64,000 nucleotides of DNA. Source: Halocaridina rubra. Taxonomy: Eukaryota; Arthropoda; Malacostraca; Decapoda; Atyidae. The notes beneath the pieces were generated by a model. That model saw only the letters and a list, made by a program, of their open reading frames with translations, did no database searches and was not told where the DNA came from. A program made the translations under genes and the position numbers. The stretch is from NCBI GenBank assembly GCA_037179515.1, contig JAXCGZ010007567.1, positions 147,001 to 211,000 of the forward strand, in the 5' to 3' direction. Positions 37,066 through 48,760 of the stretch are shown here, piece by piece (positions within the stretch are counted from its first letter, which is position 1; each line of letters opens with the position of its first letter).

Positions 37066-37743
37066 TTAGACGTTGAGTGTTTTCCTCATGACTGCAAAAT
37101 GCAAGTATAATAAGTGCATTAGATGTATACAAGCTAGAGTAGAACACATAAGTAGTCTCTGTCCAGGACCTGGAGTATGCGCTAACATTATGAGAGTTAG
37201 CCTGCCAGTTGTGAGGCCTCCAAATACAGTCATTAAAAAGAAGAAAATGCCATGATTCTCTTCTTGGTGTAAAAGTTCAGTTATGACAAGTACAAGACAA
37301 TGTCCTGTTAAGCTGTAACCAGTTACAGAGAGAAACTGAGAAAAAGAGAGACTAGTCTGGCAAAAATATCCCAGGAAAAAGGCTAAAATGGAAAAGCCTA
37401 ACCAATAACCAAATGTCAGTTTTGCTGTAGTTGATATCTCTGCTAATGCTGTCTGTTCAGGGCTATGGAAGCCGTACAAAAGTATAGCTGCAAGGAAAGT
37501 TACTATAATGAAAGGTCCTTTCAGGTCTGAATAAACTCGCTGAAATTCAGGGAAGAAGAAAGGAGGAGCCATAGAAGAAACAATTCTACGAGGAATACGA
37601 CTATTTGATACAGAAAAATAGGGCCTGGCATACCTGACAATATTCAATAAGTTTTGGTATAATGAGGCCCGAGTATGTCTTAGAACTTCACCTGGGTAAA
37701 TGGACTCTATAGTCACAACCGAGTAATGTTTAGGCGACATCAT
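37066..37743 (-). CDS. YIPF3: YIPF3-like Golgi membrane protein
   Basis: A 225-residue Yip1-domain protein. A cytosolic lead (residues 1-75, with ARPYFSV and SMAPPFFFPEFQRVYSDL before the membrane part) is followed by five hydrophobic segments at about 77-93, 111-128, 137-156, 165-187 and 196-217. FGYWLG, GYSLTGHCLVL, FGGLTTGR and GPGQRLLMCSTLACIHLMHL are arranged as in YIPF3. Members sit in cis-Golgi membranes, YIPF3 in complex with YIPF4. Vertebrate YIPF3 has a longer acidic N-terminus and a longer C-tail, so this one is compact, or a 5' exon is missing. A T-rich acceptor-like site (tatgtacataag) lies 10 nt before the ATG. It is the last gene of the cluster, 151 nt after BANF1. Confidence 0.88.
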   Translation of the reverse strand: MMSPKHYSVVTIESIYPGEVLRHTRASLYQNLLNIVRYARPYFSVSNSRIPRRIVSSMAPPFFFPEFQRVYSDLKGPFIIVTFLAAILLYGFHSPEQTALAEISTTAKLTFGYWLGFSILAFFLGYFCQTSLSFSQFLSVTGYSLTGHCLVLVITELLHQEENHGIFFFLMTVFGGLTTGRLTLIMLAHTPGPGQRLLMCSTLACIHLMHLLYLHFAVMRKTLNV

Positions 37744-37894
37744 ATTACTGTCCTTATGTACATAAAAAATAAATTTACTTTAGATAAAAATACTGTATAT
37801 CCTGCAATTAATAGATCTTCAGCCCCTTCGTATTAATTCACCAACAGTTACAGTAATACCGTGAAACCCCCCAAATGAACACCTTTAGAACTTG

Positions 37895-38173
37895 TCACAA
37901 GAACTCACTGCACCAGTCGGCTAAACACTGGTAACATTCCGAGGCTTGATTTGAATTAGCTCCTACCAGGTCCTGCAACCATTCCACAAAGAGTTCTCGA
38001 TTTTTCTTAAGAACAAGAAACTGTCCAAGAACAACAAATGCCTTGTCAAATCCTCGATTCTCAAGCCGTCTCCCAAGAACTTCTCCAATGCCGGCCAACT
38101 CAGTTACAGGTTTTTCACCCATTGGTTCAGCAACAAATAAGGTATGCTTCTGGGATGTAGTTGTCATTGTCAT
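37895..38173 (-). CDS. BANF1: Barrier-to-autointegration factor (BAF)
   Basis: A 92-residue protein, the usual BAF size within 2-3 residues. It has [18 protein letters not shown], then the helix-hairpin-helix DNA-binding segment ([18 protein letters not shown], residues about 25-42), [20 protein letters not shown] and a Cys-containing C-terminus ending CSEFL. BAF is a dimeric DNA-bridging protein that binds LEM-domain proteins and lamin, and helps rebuild the nuclear envelope after mitosis. Two in-frame ATGs (MTM) open the frame. The second gives an N-terminus closer to the family. It is one uninterrupted exon, 73 nt downstream of COX17 with no acceptor-like tract in the spacer. The frame is intact and looks functional. 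Confidence 0.97.
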   Translation of the reverse strand: MTMTTTSQKHTLFVAEPMGEKPVTELAGIGEVLGRRLENRGFDKAFVVLGQFLVLKKNRELFVEWLQDLVGANSNQASECYQCLADWCSEFL

Positions 38174-38246
38174 TCACAGTTACACAAAAAGCCCATTAAT
38201 AAATCATAATTTTCATTTACAAGCTTCATTTATAATGACAGTCACT

Positions 38247-38447
38247 TTAAATATTAAAACCCATTTCCCTCATACACTTTTTATGCGCTTCTATAAGTTC
38301 CTGGCAGTTTTCTTCACCTTTCTCCACAATACAAGCATCTCTCAACTGCTTTGTTTCAGGGCATGCACAGCATGCTTTACACTTGGGCTTTTTCTCAGCA
38401 TCTGAGGTCTTACTGCTGACTTCACTCCCTGCATTTACTTCAGGCAT
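38247..38447 (-). CDS. COX17: COX17 copper chaperone
   Basis: A 66-residue intact protein. The C-terminal half has C26-C27 followed by the twin CX9C helices C29/C39 and C48/C58 ([31 protein letters not shown]), the signature of Cox17. It is an intermembrane-space protein oxidised by Mia40 that hands Cu(I) to Sco1 and Cox11 for cytochrome c oxidase assembly. The N-terminal 22 residues are polar and variable, as usual. One exon. The spacer to the upstream NCBP2AS2-like gene is 91 nt and holds a strong polypyrimidine-AG site. No poly(A) signal lies between this gene and BANF1. Confidence 0.97.
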   Translation of the reverse strand: MPEVNAGSEVSSKTSDAEKKPKCKACCACPETKQLRDACIVEKGEENCQELIEAHKKCMREMGFNI

Positions 38448-38500
38448 GATGAATTTTACAGAAAAAAGTAAATCTTAATGATAATTACCTTAAATACAAC

Positions 38501-38530
38501 ACTTACTGCTGTAAAAAAGGAGAAAGGAAA
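38501..38530 (-). promoter_or_regulatory. Strong 3' splice-site-like element between two ORFs
   Basis: Directly after the NCBP2AS2-like stop the minus strand has 'tttcctttctccttttttac' followed by AG. Two bases later comes GTAAGT, a consensus donor. A pyrimidine tract of this quality between two cistrons is what a trans-splice acceptor, a cis-intron acceptor or a recursive splice point would look like. Use in vivo is not shown. Confidence 0.5.
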
Positions 38531-38538
38531 CTCCAGAG

Positions 38539-38790
38539 TTACTGCTGCTTCTTCTGATTCCCTTGTTCTATTTCTTTGAATCCCTTCTGAACCTCATGTG
38601 TGAATCTTTCTGAGAAACGTGAAATGCGTTTCTTGGTTTCTGATTCTAAAGCTTCCTCTGCAGCAATTCTTCCCCTGTTCAATGCATAAGCTGTCAGCTG
38701 AGCAGCACGACGAATGGGATAGGACTCAGCAATTTTATCGATAACCTGCGGATTGTTTAGGATTTTGTTGAGGAGGTAACGCAGTACCAT
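38539..38790 (-). CDS. NCBP2AS2: NCBP2AS2-like small protein
   Basis: An 83-residue protein starting MVLRYLLNKILNNPQVIDKI, then SYPIRRAAQLTAYALNRGRI and an amphipathic, basic/acidic C-terminus ending in KKQQ. The 'PIRRAAQLTA-AL' block after an 'MVLR-LL--L---P-----' start fits the conserved small protein NCBP2AS2, whose human form is a small, reportedly mitochondrial protein of little-known function. Although the frame is open 11 codons further upstream, a good acceptor (acttttttattttag) ends at 38799 and the exon begins 8 nt before this ATG, so this start is preferred. An overlapping out-of-frame ATG sits at the exon start. It is followed by COX17 on the same strand. Confidence 0.82.
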   Translation of the reverse strand: MVLRYLLNKILNNPQVIDKIAESYPIRRAAQLTAYALNRGRIAAEEALESETKKRISRFSERFTHEVQKGFKEIEQGNQKKQQ

Positions 38791-38798
38791 GTCCACAT

Positions 38799-40435
38799 CT
38801 AAAATAAAAAAGTGAAACTTCACTTAAATACCAACTGGGACAACAATGGACTTTAAAAATTCAACCCTTAAACAATACCTGCCAAACACTATAATTAAAA
38901 ATATATTCTAGAGTAGAGAATAAAAAATGTATATCTGTAGAAAGCTAAATCAATAAAACGACAAACGAATTAATTAAACGTTCCTAATGTTGAAAACACA
39001 GAAAATGTGTTAAATTATACACTGCTGAAAATGTATTTATAAAATAAAGTTCAGAATATGTAACACTAAAACTAAGAAGTTTCATACACAGAACAATCTT
39101 AACAAGCCATGATGACAATTTACAACTGCCCTCAGTAACTTATTCAGAAAACTGAGAGTAGTATATGATAAACGTGATGTACTGTTATGACAGTGCATGC
39201 GGTTACTGGCTTACGAAAGAGGTAGATTTCAGCCAATGAGATGATAATCAAACTGATTTTGAAGTTTAAAAATATGAAGTACTGTACTTAGGGTCACAGC
39301 TCTGCTATATAATGTGTTGCACAGTAAACTATACAATGTACATAATGTAAAAACCAGAAACATATAAGTAATGTAAGTTTTCTTTATTTCTTTATCTTAT
39401 GACTACAGTGCTGTAAGTAAGTGCTATCCTAGTGAGGAGTAGAGTGCTCATCCTCCCATTTCATTCTCAATTTCTCGGTATTTTCTTCTCTTTCTCCTGG
39501 AATGAGGATTAATGTATAATACCTTCATAAGGCAACTAAATGGGGTAGAGCCGGAGGATCGTATCTACCCCTTCATATATTTCATCCATGAAGAGTCAAG
39601 GCATACTACACGTAAAAAAAATCAAGATAGAATTATAGCAGTTAGGTCTCTGAAAGTGCGTGATTGTGGAACAAGTGACAACAAAATGGAGCATTGTAGC
39701 AAGTTTGCTATTAGAAAAATGGATGCGTCAGCACTAATAGAAACAAAGAAGGGGAAGGGGAAGAATGTATTTTTTGGTGAATGGGTGTACTTTGACTTGG
39801 CAACCCCCACAAGGGATAATGTAACTTTTGTACTGTAGCTAGATAGATATCTTGATTGCCTTTCATAATATAAAAAGCAATTATAATTGCTTAAGAAAAT
39901 ATTCTTGGAAGTCTGGATATCGCAAGACGAAATGTTGTAATGCAAGGACTAATTATTGTACAACGAAAGGCAGTAGACATCAACTGTTTTAATATTTAGA
40001 CATCATTAGAAATACATTTCTGGGAGAGTAATTTCGACACAGAGAGACAACTAATATCAGTAGCTGAGAGAGAGAGGAATTATGTATGTGTTAAACATTC
40101 ACACAGAGTTTTAAAATATCTGGAGTGTTGGAGATCATAAAGAAAATATTTTAGATACTGTTAAATTGCTAAAATTCATGGCGATAAGGGTATTTAGTTT
40201 TCAATATCTTCTTGGACACAATTAACTAATTAAAAAAACGGATTGCAAGATAAATTATAAAATACAGTTATAGCAAAGCTTATTCATGCTTAAGCTATGG
40301 CCTTTAAGCACTATACACAGCTAAAACAGTCACATATTTATATCTAACAAGACAATTCCTATTAGTATATTAATCTACATTTCCATAGGTATTGCAACCC
40401 ATCAACATTGCAATGTTCAATGCAATATTACTTAC
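38799..40435 (-). other. Proposed intron joining MED9 exon 3 to the NCBP2AS2-like exon
   Basis: It runs from a GTAAGT donor touching the MED9 stop codon to a pyrimidine-rich acceptor just before the NCBP2AS2-like start. The DNA is AT-rich. On the other strand, 39512-39838 is open for 108 codons (start MYNTFIRQLNGVEPEDRIYP), with no recognised domain. It is not annotated as a gene because there is no homology or promoter evidence. Confidence 0.55.
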
Positions 40436-40438
40436 CTA

Positions 40439-40570
40439 CTAATGTTGAGTCTCACTTTTAGCTTTGTACTTGAATAACAATCGTTTCTTGAGCATCAACT
40501 GCTTTCGAAGAGCTTCTAGATGTTTCAGTTGTTCTTCCTTGCTGTATTCTACTCCAGGAAGTTTGCGAAC
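40439..40570 (-). CDS. MED9: Mediator subunit 9, exon 3 (C-terminal)
   Basis: After the acceptor 'ccctgtttaatag' the exon continues in phase 0: VRKLPGVEYSKEEQLKHLEA, then LRKQLMLKKRLLFKYKAKSE and a TAG stop. This is the conserved C-terminal coiled-coil region of MED9 (a 'lPGi--s-eeQ---L--LR-ql--K--Ll-KYK' pattern), which packs in the Mediator middle module with MED4. The stop is TAG TAG and is followed at once by GTAAGT, so exon 3 probably does not end the transcript but splices onward to the NCBP2AS2-like exon. The next exon upstream is 3.9 kb away, across satellite and Tigger sequence. Confidence 0.88.
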   Translation of the reverse strand, partial: VRKLPGVEYSKEEQLKHLEALRKQLMLKKRLLFKYKAKSETQH

Positions 40571-40589
40571 CTATTAAACAGGGATTGTA

Positions 40590-41400
40590 CATAATTACAC
40601 AATTATTAAAAGATTTTTATGCTGAGTGTCTTGATGGAGAAGTATAGATAATGCAAGGAGTTGCAGTGTGTATTTGTAGTTTTAGAGAGGGTATATGACA
40701 TGATGCAGAGAGAGGAGGTATGGTATTACATGAAGAAGTCCAGAGTGCTGAGAAATACGTGAGGGTGGTGCAGGATATATATGAGAACAGTGACAGCATT
40801 TTTGTATGCAGAAGGATTGAAGGACAGGTTCATAGTGGGGGTGGGATTACTTCAAGGATCAGGTCTGAGCATTTTCTTATTGCAATGGAAATGAACAGGT
40901 TGACAGACAAAGATCAGACAGAAGTCACCGTGGACTTTCAAGTTTGTGGATAATATTGTGATCTGAGCTAGAGGTGGGGATATGCATTAGAGTGAAATGG
41001 AATAAAAGTAAGAATAAGAATGACAGAGTATATGTGTGTGAATGAGAGGGAGGTTAGTGGAGTGATAAGGTTGCAAGGCAAAAAAGTGTTGAAGATGGAT
41101 GAGCTTAAACATATGGGGTCACCTGTTCAAAGTAATGGAGAGTGTGGTAGAGAGATGAAGAAGAGTGGAGGCACAATGGCGTGGGTGGATAAGAGGGACA
41201 GAAGAGATAGTTGACAAAAAGGTACCTATAAGAGTGAAAAGTAAAGTTCACAAGATGGTACTAGGATCAGCTATGTTGTATGGTTTAGAGATTGTCCTAC
41301 TAACAAAAAGACAATAGGTAATGCTGGAGTTGGCAAAGTTGATGATAGACTTTTGCTTGAATGTGACAAGGATGGACAGGTTAAAGAATTCGGGCCATGA
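40590..41400 (+). mobile_element. Degenerate RTE-like LINE fragment (family G)
   Basis: Broken frames give YVRVVQDIYENSDSIF, VGVGLLQGSGL and a degenerate 'W-f-F-DNIVI' where RT has its YADD/FADD box, then VLKMDELKHMGSPVQSNGEC. The order fits the palm and post-catalytic region of RTE-like elements, and the family is distinct from D. Many stops. It lies in MED9 intron 2, opposite in orientation to MED9. Confidence 0.7.
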
Positions 41401-42390
41401 AATAACATAGTGGCATTCAGATAGAATGCTTCATTCCTAAGTATAGTAGATATAAGCTATAAGGGTGGATTCCTTTTAACCTTCTGTGGTGTGTAGTTAG
41501 TAGCGCCTTGACTTAGTAATTATAAGTCCTAGGTTCGAGTCCCGGTCGGGGTAAATAATGATTCATGTTTTCACATGTGTAATGTGCTTATTTGGTTTTT
41601 TCATGGCCTGAATGAGACTGGGAATTGAATTAAACGCAAAAATTAAGCCACGAGTGAGGTTGGGGAATCTGTAATATGAACATAATGGCATTCAGATAGA
41701 ATGCGTTCATTCCTAAGTATAGAAGATATAAGCTATAAGGTTGGATTCCTTTTAACCTTCTGTGGCGTGTAGTTGGTAGCGCCTTGACTTAGTAATTATA
41801 AGTCCTAGGTTCGAGTCCCGGTCGGGGTAAAAAATGATTCATGTTTTCACATATGTAATGTGCTTATTTGGTTCTTTCATGGCCCGAATGAGATTGGGAA
41901 TTGAATTAAACGCAAAAATGAAGCCACGAGTGAGGTTGGGGAATCTGTAATATGAACATAGTGGCATTCAGATAGAATGCGTTCATTCCTAAGTATAGCA
42001 GATATAAGCTATTAGGTTGGATTCCTTTTAACCTTCTGTGGTGTGTAGTTGGTAGCGCCTTGACTTAGTAATTATAAGTCCTAGGTTCGAGTCCCGGTCG
42101 GGGTAAAAAATGATTAATGTTTTCACATATGTAATGTGCTTATATGGTTATTTCATGGCCCGAATGAAATTAGGAATTGAATTAAACGCGAAAATGAAGC
42201 CACGAGTGAGGTTGGGGAATCTGTAATATGAACATAGTGGCATTCAGATAGAATGCGTTCATTCCTAAGTATAGCAGATATAAGCTATAAGGTTGGATTC
42301 CTTTTAACCTTCTGTGGAGTGTAGTTGGTAGCGCCTTGACTTAGTAATTATAAATCCTAGGTTCGAGTCCCAGTCGGGGTAAAAAAAAGA

Positions 42391-42392
<2 letters not shown>
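41393..42392 (+). repeat. Tandem array of 276-bp units, each with a tRNA-like module (about 3.6 units)
   Basis: The B-box-like word GGTTCGAGTCC starts at 41532, 41808, 42084 and 42360, a constant 276-bp spacing. Each unit has an A-box-like 'gtagttggtagcgcc', a 6-bp anticodon-like stem (gactta/taagtc) and 'cccggtcggggta', then 'gattcatgttttcacatatg'. The 5' flank does not pair with the 3' 'tcgggg' acceptor arm, so these are tRNA-derived modules and not tRNA genes. Related units lie at 57811-57960 and 62641-63205, on the other strand. The array ends in a (TA)n run. Confidence 0.9.

Positions 42393-42393
<1 letters not shown>

Positions 42394-42482
<89 letters not shown>
42394..42482. repeat. 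(TA)n microsatellite
   Basis: About 44 TA units between the 276-bp satellite and Tigger derivative T5. Confidence 0.97.
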
Positions 42483-44471
<1,989 letters not shown>

Positions 44472-44568
44472 CTGTTCCCTTGCAATCTGGATCTTGCGTT
44501 GAAGTTCAAGAACTTTCTGACTCGATTCCTGGGATACGCGAGACAGATCTGTCTGCTCCTTTTCAAGG
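44472..44568 (-). CDS. MED9: Mediator subunit 9, exon 2
   Basis: A 97-nt exon between the acceptor 'gttttatcctttag' and the donor CAG|GTAAAA. It completes a Cys codon split from exon 1 and reads LEKEQTDLSRVSQESSQKVL then ELQRKIQIAREQ, running in phase into VRKLPGV of exon 3. The stretch fits the helix that precedes the conserved 'lPG' of MED9. Phase and length agree with both neighbouring exons. Confidence 0.85.
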
Positions 44569-44571
44569 CTA

Positions 44572-44929
44572 AAGGATAAAACAAATTATAAGTGATATTA
44601 TAATGATAATTTATCAAAATACTGTATACAAATACAAAACCATTATCATTAGTGTTTCATATATATGCCACACATTTGTAATACACATTAAGTCATAAAA
44701 ATATGTATGTGCAGTAGAGGCCTAAAAATCCACATGACATGATGGTTCATTTTATTAATTAAACTGCTTTTCTTTTTCATCACCAGACCCATCAATATAA
44801 AAATGCTTCAAAGTAAATAGTCATTTTTCATGGTTGAAAGTACTGTACATCAAGATTATATTAATGAATTTACATTAACCTGAAGATATATGCTATACAT
44901 TTAGTTAGATTGGATTGTTAAAAGGATGT
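44572..44929. other. MED9 intron 1, no feature seen
   Basis: AT-rich sequence, no element recognised. Confidence 0.5.
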
Positions 44930-45250
44930 ATAAAAGGAGTATATTCACAGTGAAAAGCAGACTGTGGGAAAGCAGGTGTTTATCTGTTAAACCAAAAGTG
45001 AGGCAAGGAGGTGTGCTTCTTCACAGCTATTTATCATTGACATGGACAAAAGCCTAAGATGCATCCGTTGAGAGAGAATGAATGCAGATTTCATTGCTTA
45101 TAAAGATGATGTGGCAGTGATTGCTAACACAGATGAGAAGCTATAGGAGATGGACACAGGACTAGAAGGAAATGTCAGGAAAACCAATACAGATAAAATG
45201 GGAGTAATGCATGTAGGTGAGAAACTGCGAATAACAGTAGATTACTAATT
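44930..45250 (+). mobile_element. Degenerate reverse-transcriptase scrap
   Basis: Broken frames show VKPKVRQGGVL (the 'v-QG--lsp' turn of RT), then FIAYKDDVAVIANTDEKL, a decayed YADD-type catalytic box. It is RTE-like and far gone. Confidence 0.5.
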
Positions 45251-45864
45251 TGATATTAACAAAACACTGATACTTCTGCCGGCATCTATGATCCTCTAGC
45301 CGATAATATTCTCATAATATTAAGCCAAAGGTAGACTATACAAAGCAAAGAAAGTATTTTTTTTGCAAATGTTATTTCTATGGTCTGTGCAGTAAAGGAA
45401 ACGAATTTGAGCATCATATTCAACTGACAGAGCTTTTTAAGATTATTTCACTCCTTTCCCATTTGCATATGTCAGCAACAAGCGTTCATTTACTAGAGTA
45501 GGACTGTAAAAACTAGACATGCACGGTAAAAGAAGGTTGACTTTGCAAGTATATCTTAGCTAAGGATTGCAAATTCTGCCTATATTTGGCATCTTATGTG
45601 CTACCCCCATCAATAAAAAAAAAATAATAAAGTTTCTCCATTACTATTAAGCAAGAAGTTGGAAACATATTCAATATGGGTCATAATTGTGAAAAATAAA
45701 AATAAATTCATTGGAATCAACTAGAAAATCAAGGGAAAGATCGGTTTTGGCTCAAAGCAAGAAAATGGTGTATGTAACAATGTAGTAATGTTCTGTTAAG
45801 TTAGTTCACTTCAAGTTACGAAAAACGTCAGTATTGGAAACTATTGTCTTTTTACATACATATA

Positions 45865-46075
45865 CATATGCCTGGCCTAATTCCCCCTTGTAAGGGGGGT
45901 GGCCGAACCAAGAAACACTCATTCACCATGATCCACACATACTTCAACCACTCCTCTGAGCTGCTTGGGGATAGAGGGTTGCCACATTTACCCCCTTTGA
46001 CCCTGCTTGGGTCGCCCACAAGGTAAAGGGGCAAGGATACTCTACAATGAGGCCCAACAGCCTGGAATACAATAA
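45865..46075 (-). mobile_element. Remnant with RTE-type hairpin terminus
   Basis: A hairpin-forming 'cccccttgtaaggggggtgg' resembles the C/G-run hairpin at the 3' end of the RTE-like elements and the word at 30100. The rest is diverged. The assignment is tentative. Confidence 0.35.
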
Positions 46076-46743
46076 ACAGCCTAATGGGACGAAAACAAAT
46101 TAATCATTCAAAGGAAATCAACTTAAAAAAAAATTATAATGACCACACTGCTAATATCTTTAATAATTATTTTTTAACTATAGCACAACTGACACAGGAA
46201 CAACAAAATGTGCAACAAAACTCACACCGACAATTTCTTAATAATCCACCAGACTTTTCGTTTTACTTGTATCCTGTAACAAGGGAAGTCACTAAATATA
46301 TAAAAACCTTAAAACCAAATACAGCGTCAGGATATGATGAAATTCCATCAAAACTACTCCAGGTCACTGCCCATTACATTGGTACCCCACTTACCCACAT
46401 AATCAATCTATGTTTTCAGCAAGGATGTTTTCCAGACAAACCAAAAAGTGCTAAAGTAATACCTATTTTTAAGTCAGGCACTGTAGATGATGAAAATAAC
46501 AATAGACCTATATCTATCTTACCGTCTTTAAGTAAAGTGTTTGAAAAAGCGATTGTTCACAGACTTAAAGAGTTCCTTCAAAAGTTCAACCTATTATCCG
46601 AAAATCAATACGGATTCCGTAATAATAAGACCACTGAAAAAGCAATAATGAATTTTACAAGTGATGTTTATCAAAATTTGGAAAATAAAAACTTTGTTGC
46701 AGGGGTTTTCCTAGACTTGTCCAAATCATTTGACTCATTAGAC
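46076..46743 (+). mobile_element. LINE family C, left part (split by hAT)
   Basis: An open frame gives NYNDHTANIFNNYFLTIAQ, then LKPNTASGYDEIPSKLL, AKVIPIFKSGTVDDENNNRP, ISILPSLSKVFEKAIVHRL, YGFRNNKTTEKAIMNF and [13 protein letters not shown], the fingers and first Asp motif of a non-LTR reverse transcriptase (jockey/I-like pattern). At that point the hAT element begins. The frame resumes after the duplicated cattagac at 52864 with DHDILIEKL. Confidence 0.88.
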
Positions 46744-46823
46744 CAGTGGTTCCCAATCTGTGGTCCGCGGACCCCTGGTGGTCCGCAAAGGTAGTACTGG
46801 GGGTCCGTGAACTGAATTGAAAT

Positions 46824-46958
<135 letters not shown>

Positions 46959-47455
46959 TGAATAAGCATATTAAAAGAAAAAAATAATAATGCACTTATA
47001 CAAAGGCAACGTAACGTACCCATGCTCTCATAATTATGGCAATATTAAAAATAAATGTTTCCTGATTATATAATTTATTTATTTTCCTTTTCTTTCTCTC
47101 TTTAGTTTTTTATGCATTTAACACTGTACATGAAAGTGACATGTCGGATGTCAGGCAATCACAGTACGGTAGGACCGAAGCATTTATACGAGTGAGATTA
47201 CCAACCTGTCATGTGTTGAACATGTACAGTTGGACCGTGGCGTGCGAGCTCAGTCTGAGCTGAAGTTCTGAACACTGATTGCTGCAACTTCCCTCTTCCT
47301 TCACCGTCTTCACGTTTTGAACCGACAGTTGCATCCAAACGTTAATGCAACTTGAGCAGTCCATAGTCAGTGCGTCTGTGTTTGATTCCCGAACCTAAAT
47401 ATTTAGTTGTATTAACTACATCAGTGACTATTAATTGTAAATATCTGATCGGAAG

Positions 47456-48595
47456 ATGAATCGGTGGTTAAAAACCGGAAGCATGTTAAAACGAGACAGT
47501 AGTGACATAGAAGGTGAATGTGCGACAAGCTCAAGTGAAAAGACACCGACTCATCAGTCGAAACGCAAAAACCGTAAATACTGTGATGAATACATATCCT
47601 TTGGATTTACATGTAGAGGCAGTGAAGGTGAACAGAATCCACAATGTGTTCTCTGTAATGAAATATTGTCCAATGAAAGCATGAAGCCAGCCAAACTTCG
47701 CCGGCATTTTGAAACTAAGCATAAGGAGCATACTAACAAACCTGTTGAATATTTTCAAAGAAGACGGGAAGAACTGCTTTCAAGACAAAATATTATAGAA
47801 AAAATAGCAACCGGGGGTGATAATAAGAATGCTGTGTGTGCTTTGTATGATGTTTCTCTTTTAATAGCAAAGAGTGGAAAACCACACACAATAGCAGAGG
47901 AACTAATTCTGCCTGCTGCCAAAGCAATGGCCTCTAGGATGCATGGAGATAAAGTATCAAAGAGTTTTGATCTCATTTCATTGTCAAACACCACTGTCAA
48001 GCAGCAAATAGAAGACATGTCTGACAGTGTTAAAAATCAACTAGTGAAGAGAGTGATTAAAAGTCCATATTATTCTTTACAATTAGATGAAAGTACAGAT
48101 GTTGCTAACAGTGCTGATTTACTTGCATTCATACGATATGAATTTGACGGTACAATTAAGGAAGATTTTCTCTTTTGCCAGTCATTGCCAACACACACAA
48201 CTGGTGAGTCTATTTTTAATAGTTTGAATGATTTTACAATAGCTAATGAAATTGGAAAGTCAAAGTGCGTAGGAGTCAGTACTGATGGGGCTCCAGCAAT
48301 GTCAGGAAAGTACAAAGGACTCAAGGCAAAAATCCAAGCTATAATACCGAATGTCAAGTGGACTCATTGCTGCATACATAGAGAATCGTTGGCAGCAAAG
48401 AAAATGCCAGAAAAATTGAAGACGACTCTAGATGAAGTAGTGAAAATAGTTAACTTTATAAAAGCTCAGCCCTTAAATTCTCGTATTTTTAGTGTTCTTT
48501 GTGAGGAGATGGGTAGCGCTCATGAACAACTGCTCTTGCATTCTCAAGTGCGGTGGCTGTCCCGCGGTAAAGTATTTACCCGCATATTTGAGTTA
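47456..48595 (+). pseudogene. hAT transposase (ZBED-like), N-terminal part, broken by a LINE
   Basis: The frame starts MNRWLKTGSMLKRDSSDIEG. A BED-type zinc finger follows (C64, C67, H84, H89, in CVLC...HFETKH). The RNase-H-like core has the first catalytic Asp in LQLDESTDVA (residue 210) and the second in GVSTDGAPAMSGK (residue 276), then THCCIHRESLAAKKM and LLLHSQVRWLSRGKVF. The pattern resembles the transposase group that gave rise to vertebrate ZBED5/SCAND3-type domesticated genes. The frame is intact until the CR1-like LINE cuts it after RIFEL. The remainder lies at 51864-52610. Confidence 0.92.
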
Positions 48596-48760
48596 AGAAC
48601 ATAAGAACATAAGAATAGAGGACACTGCAACATGCTTACTGGCACACACGAGGCAGCTCCATTTTGAATTGTATTTTCAGCATGTCTAACCTATTCTATT
48701 CTACTCTACTTATTTATTCTATTTTTCTTTTTATGATTTTTCTAATAAGCACTAACCTAT

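Noticed and set aside
38791..38823. Longer N-terminus for the NCBP2AS2-like protein
   Set aside because: The extra 11 codons cross a good acceptor site, and the family starts at the MVLR methionine.
41470..41545. Functional tRNA gene
   Set aside because: The A- and B-box-like words and an anticodon-like stem are present, but the 5' flank cannot pair with the 3' acceptor arm. The module recurs at 276 bp as part of a tandem repeat.
41393..42392. CRISPR-like array because of regular spacing
   Set aside because: Whole 276-bp units are repeated. There are no short repeats with unique spacers, and the context is eukaryotic.
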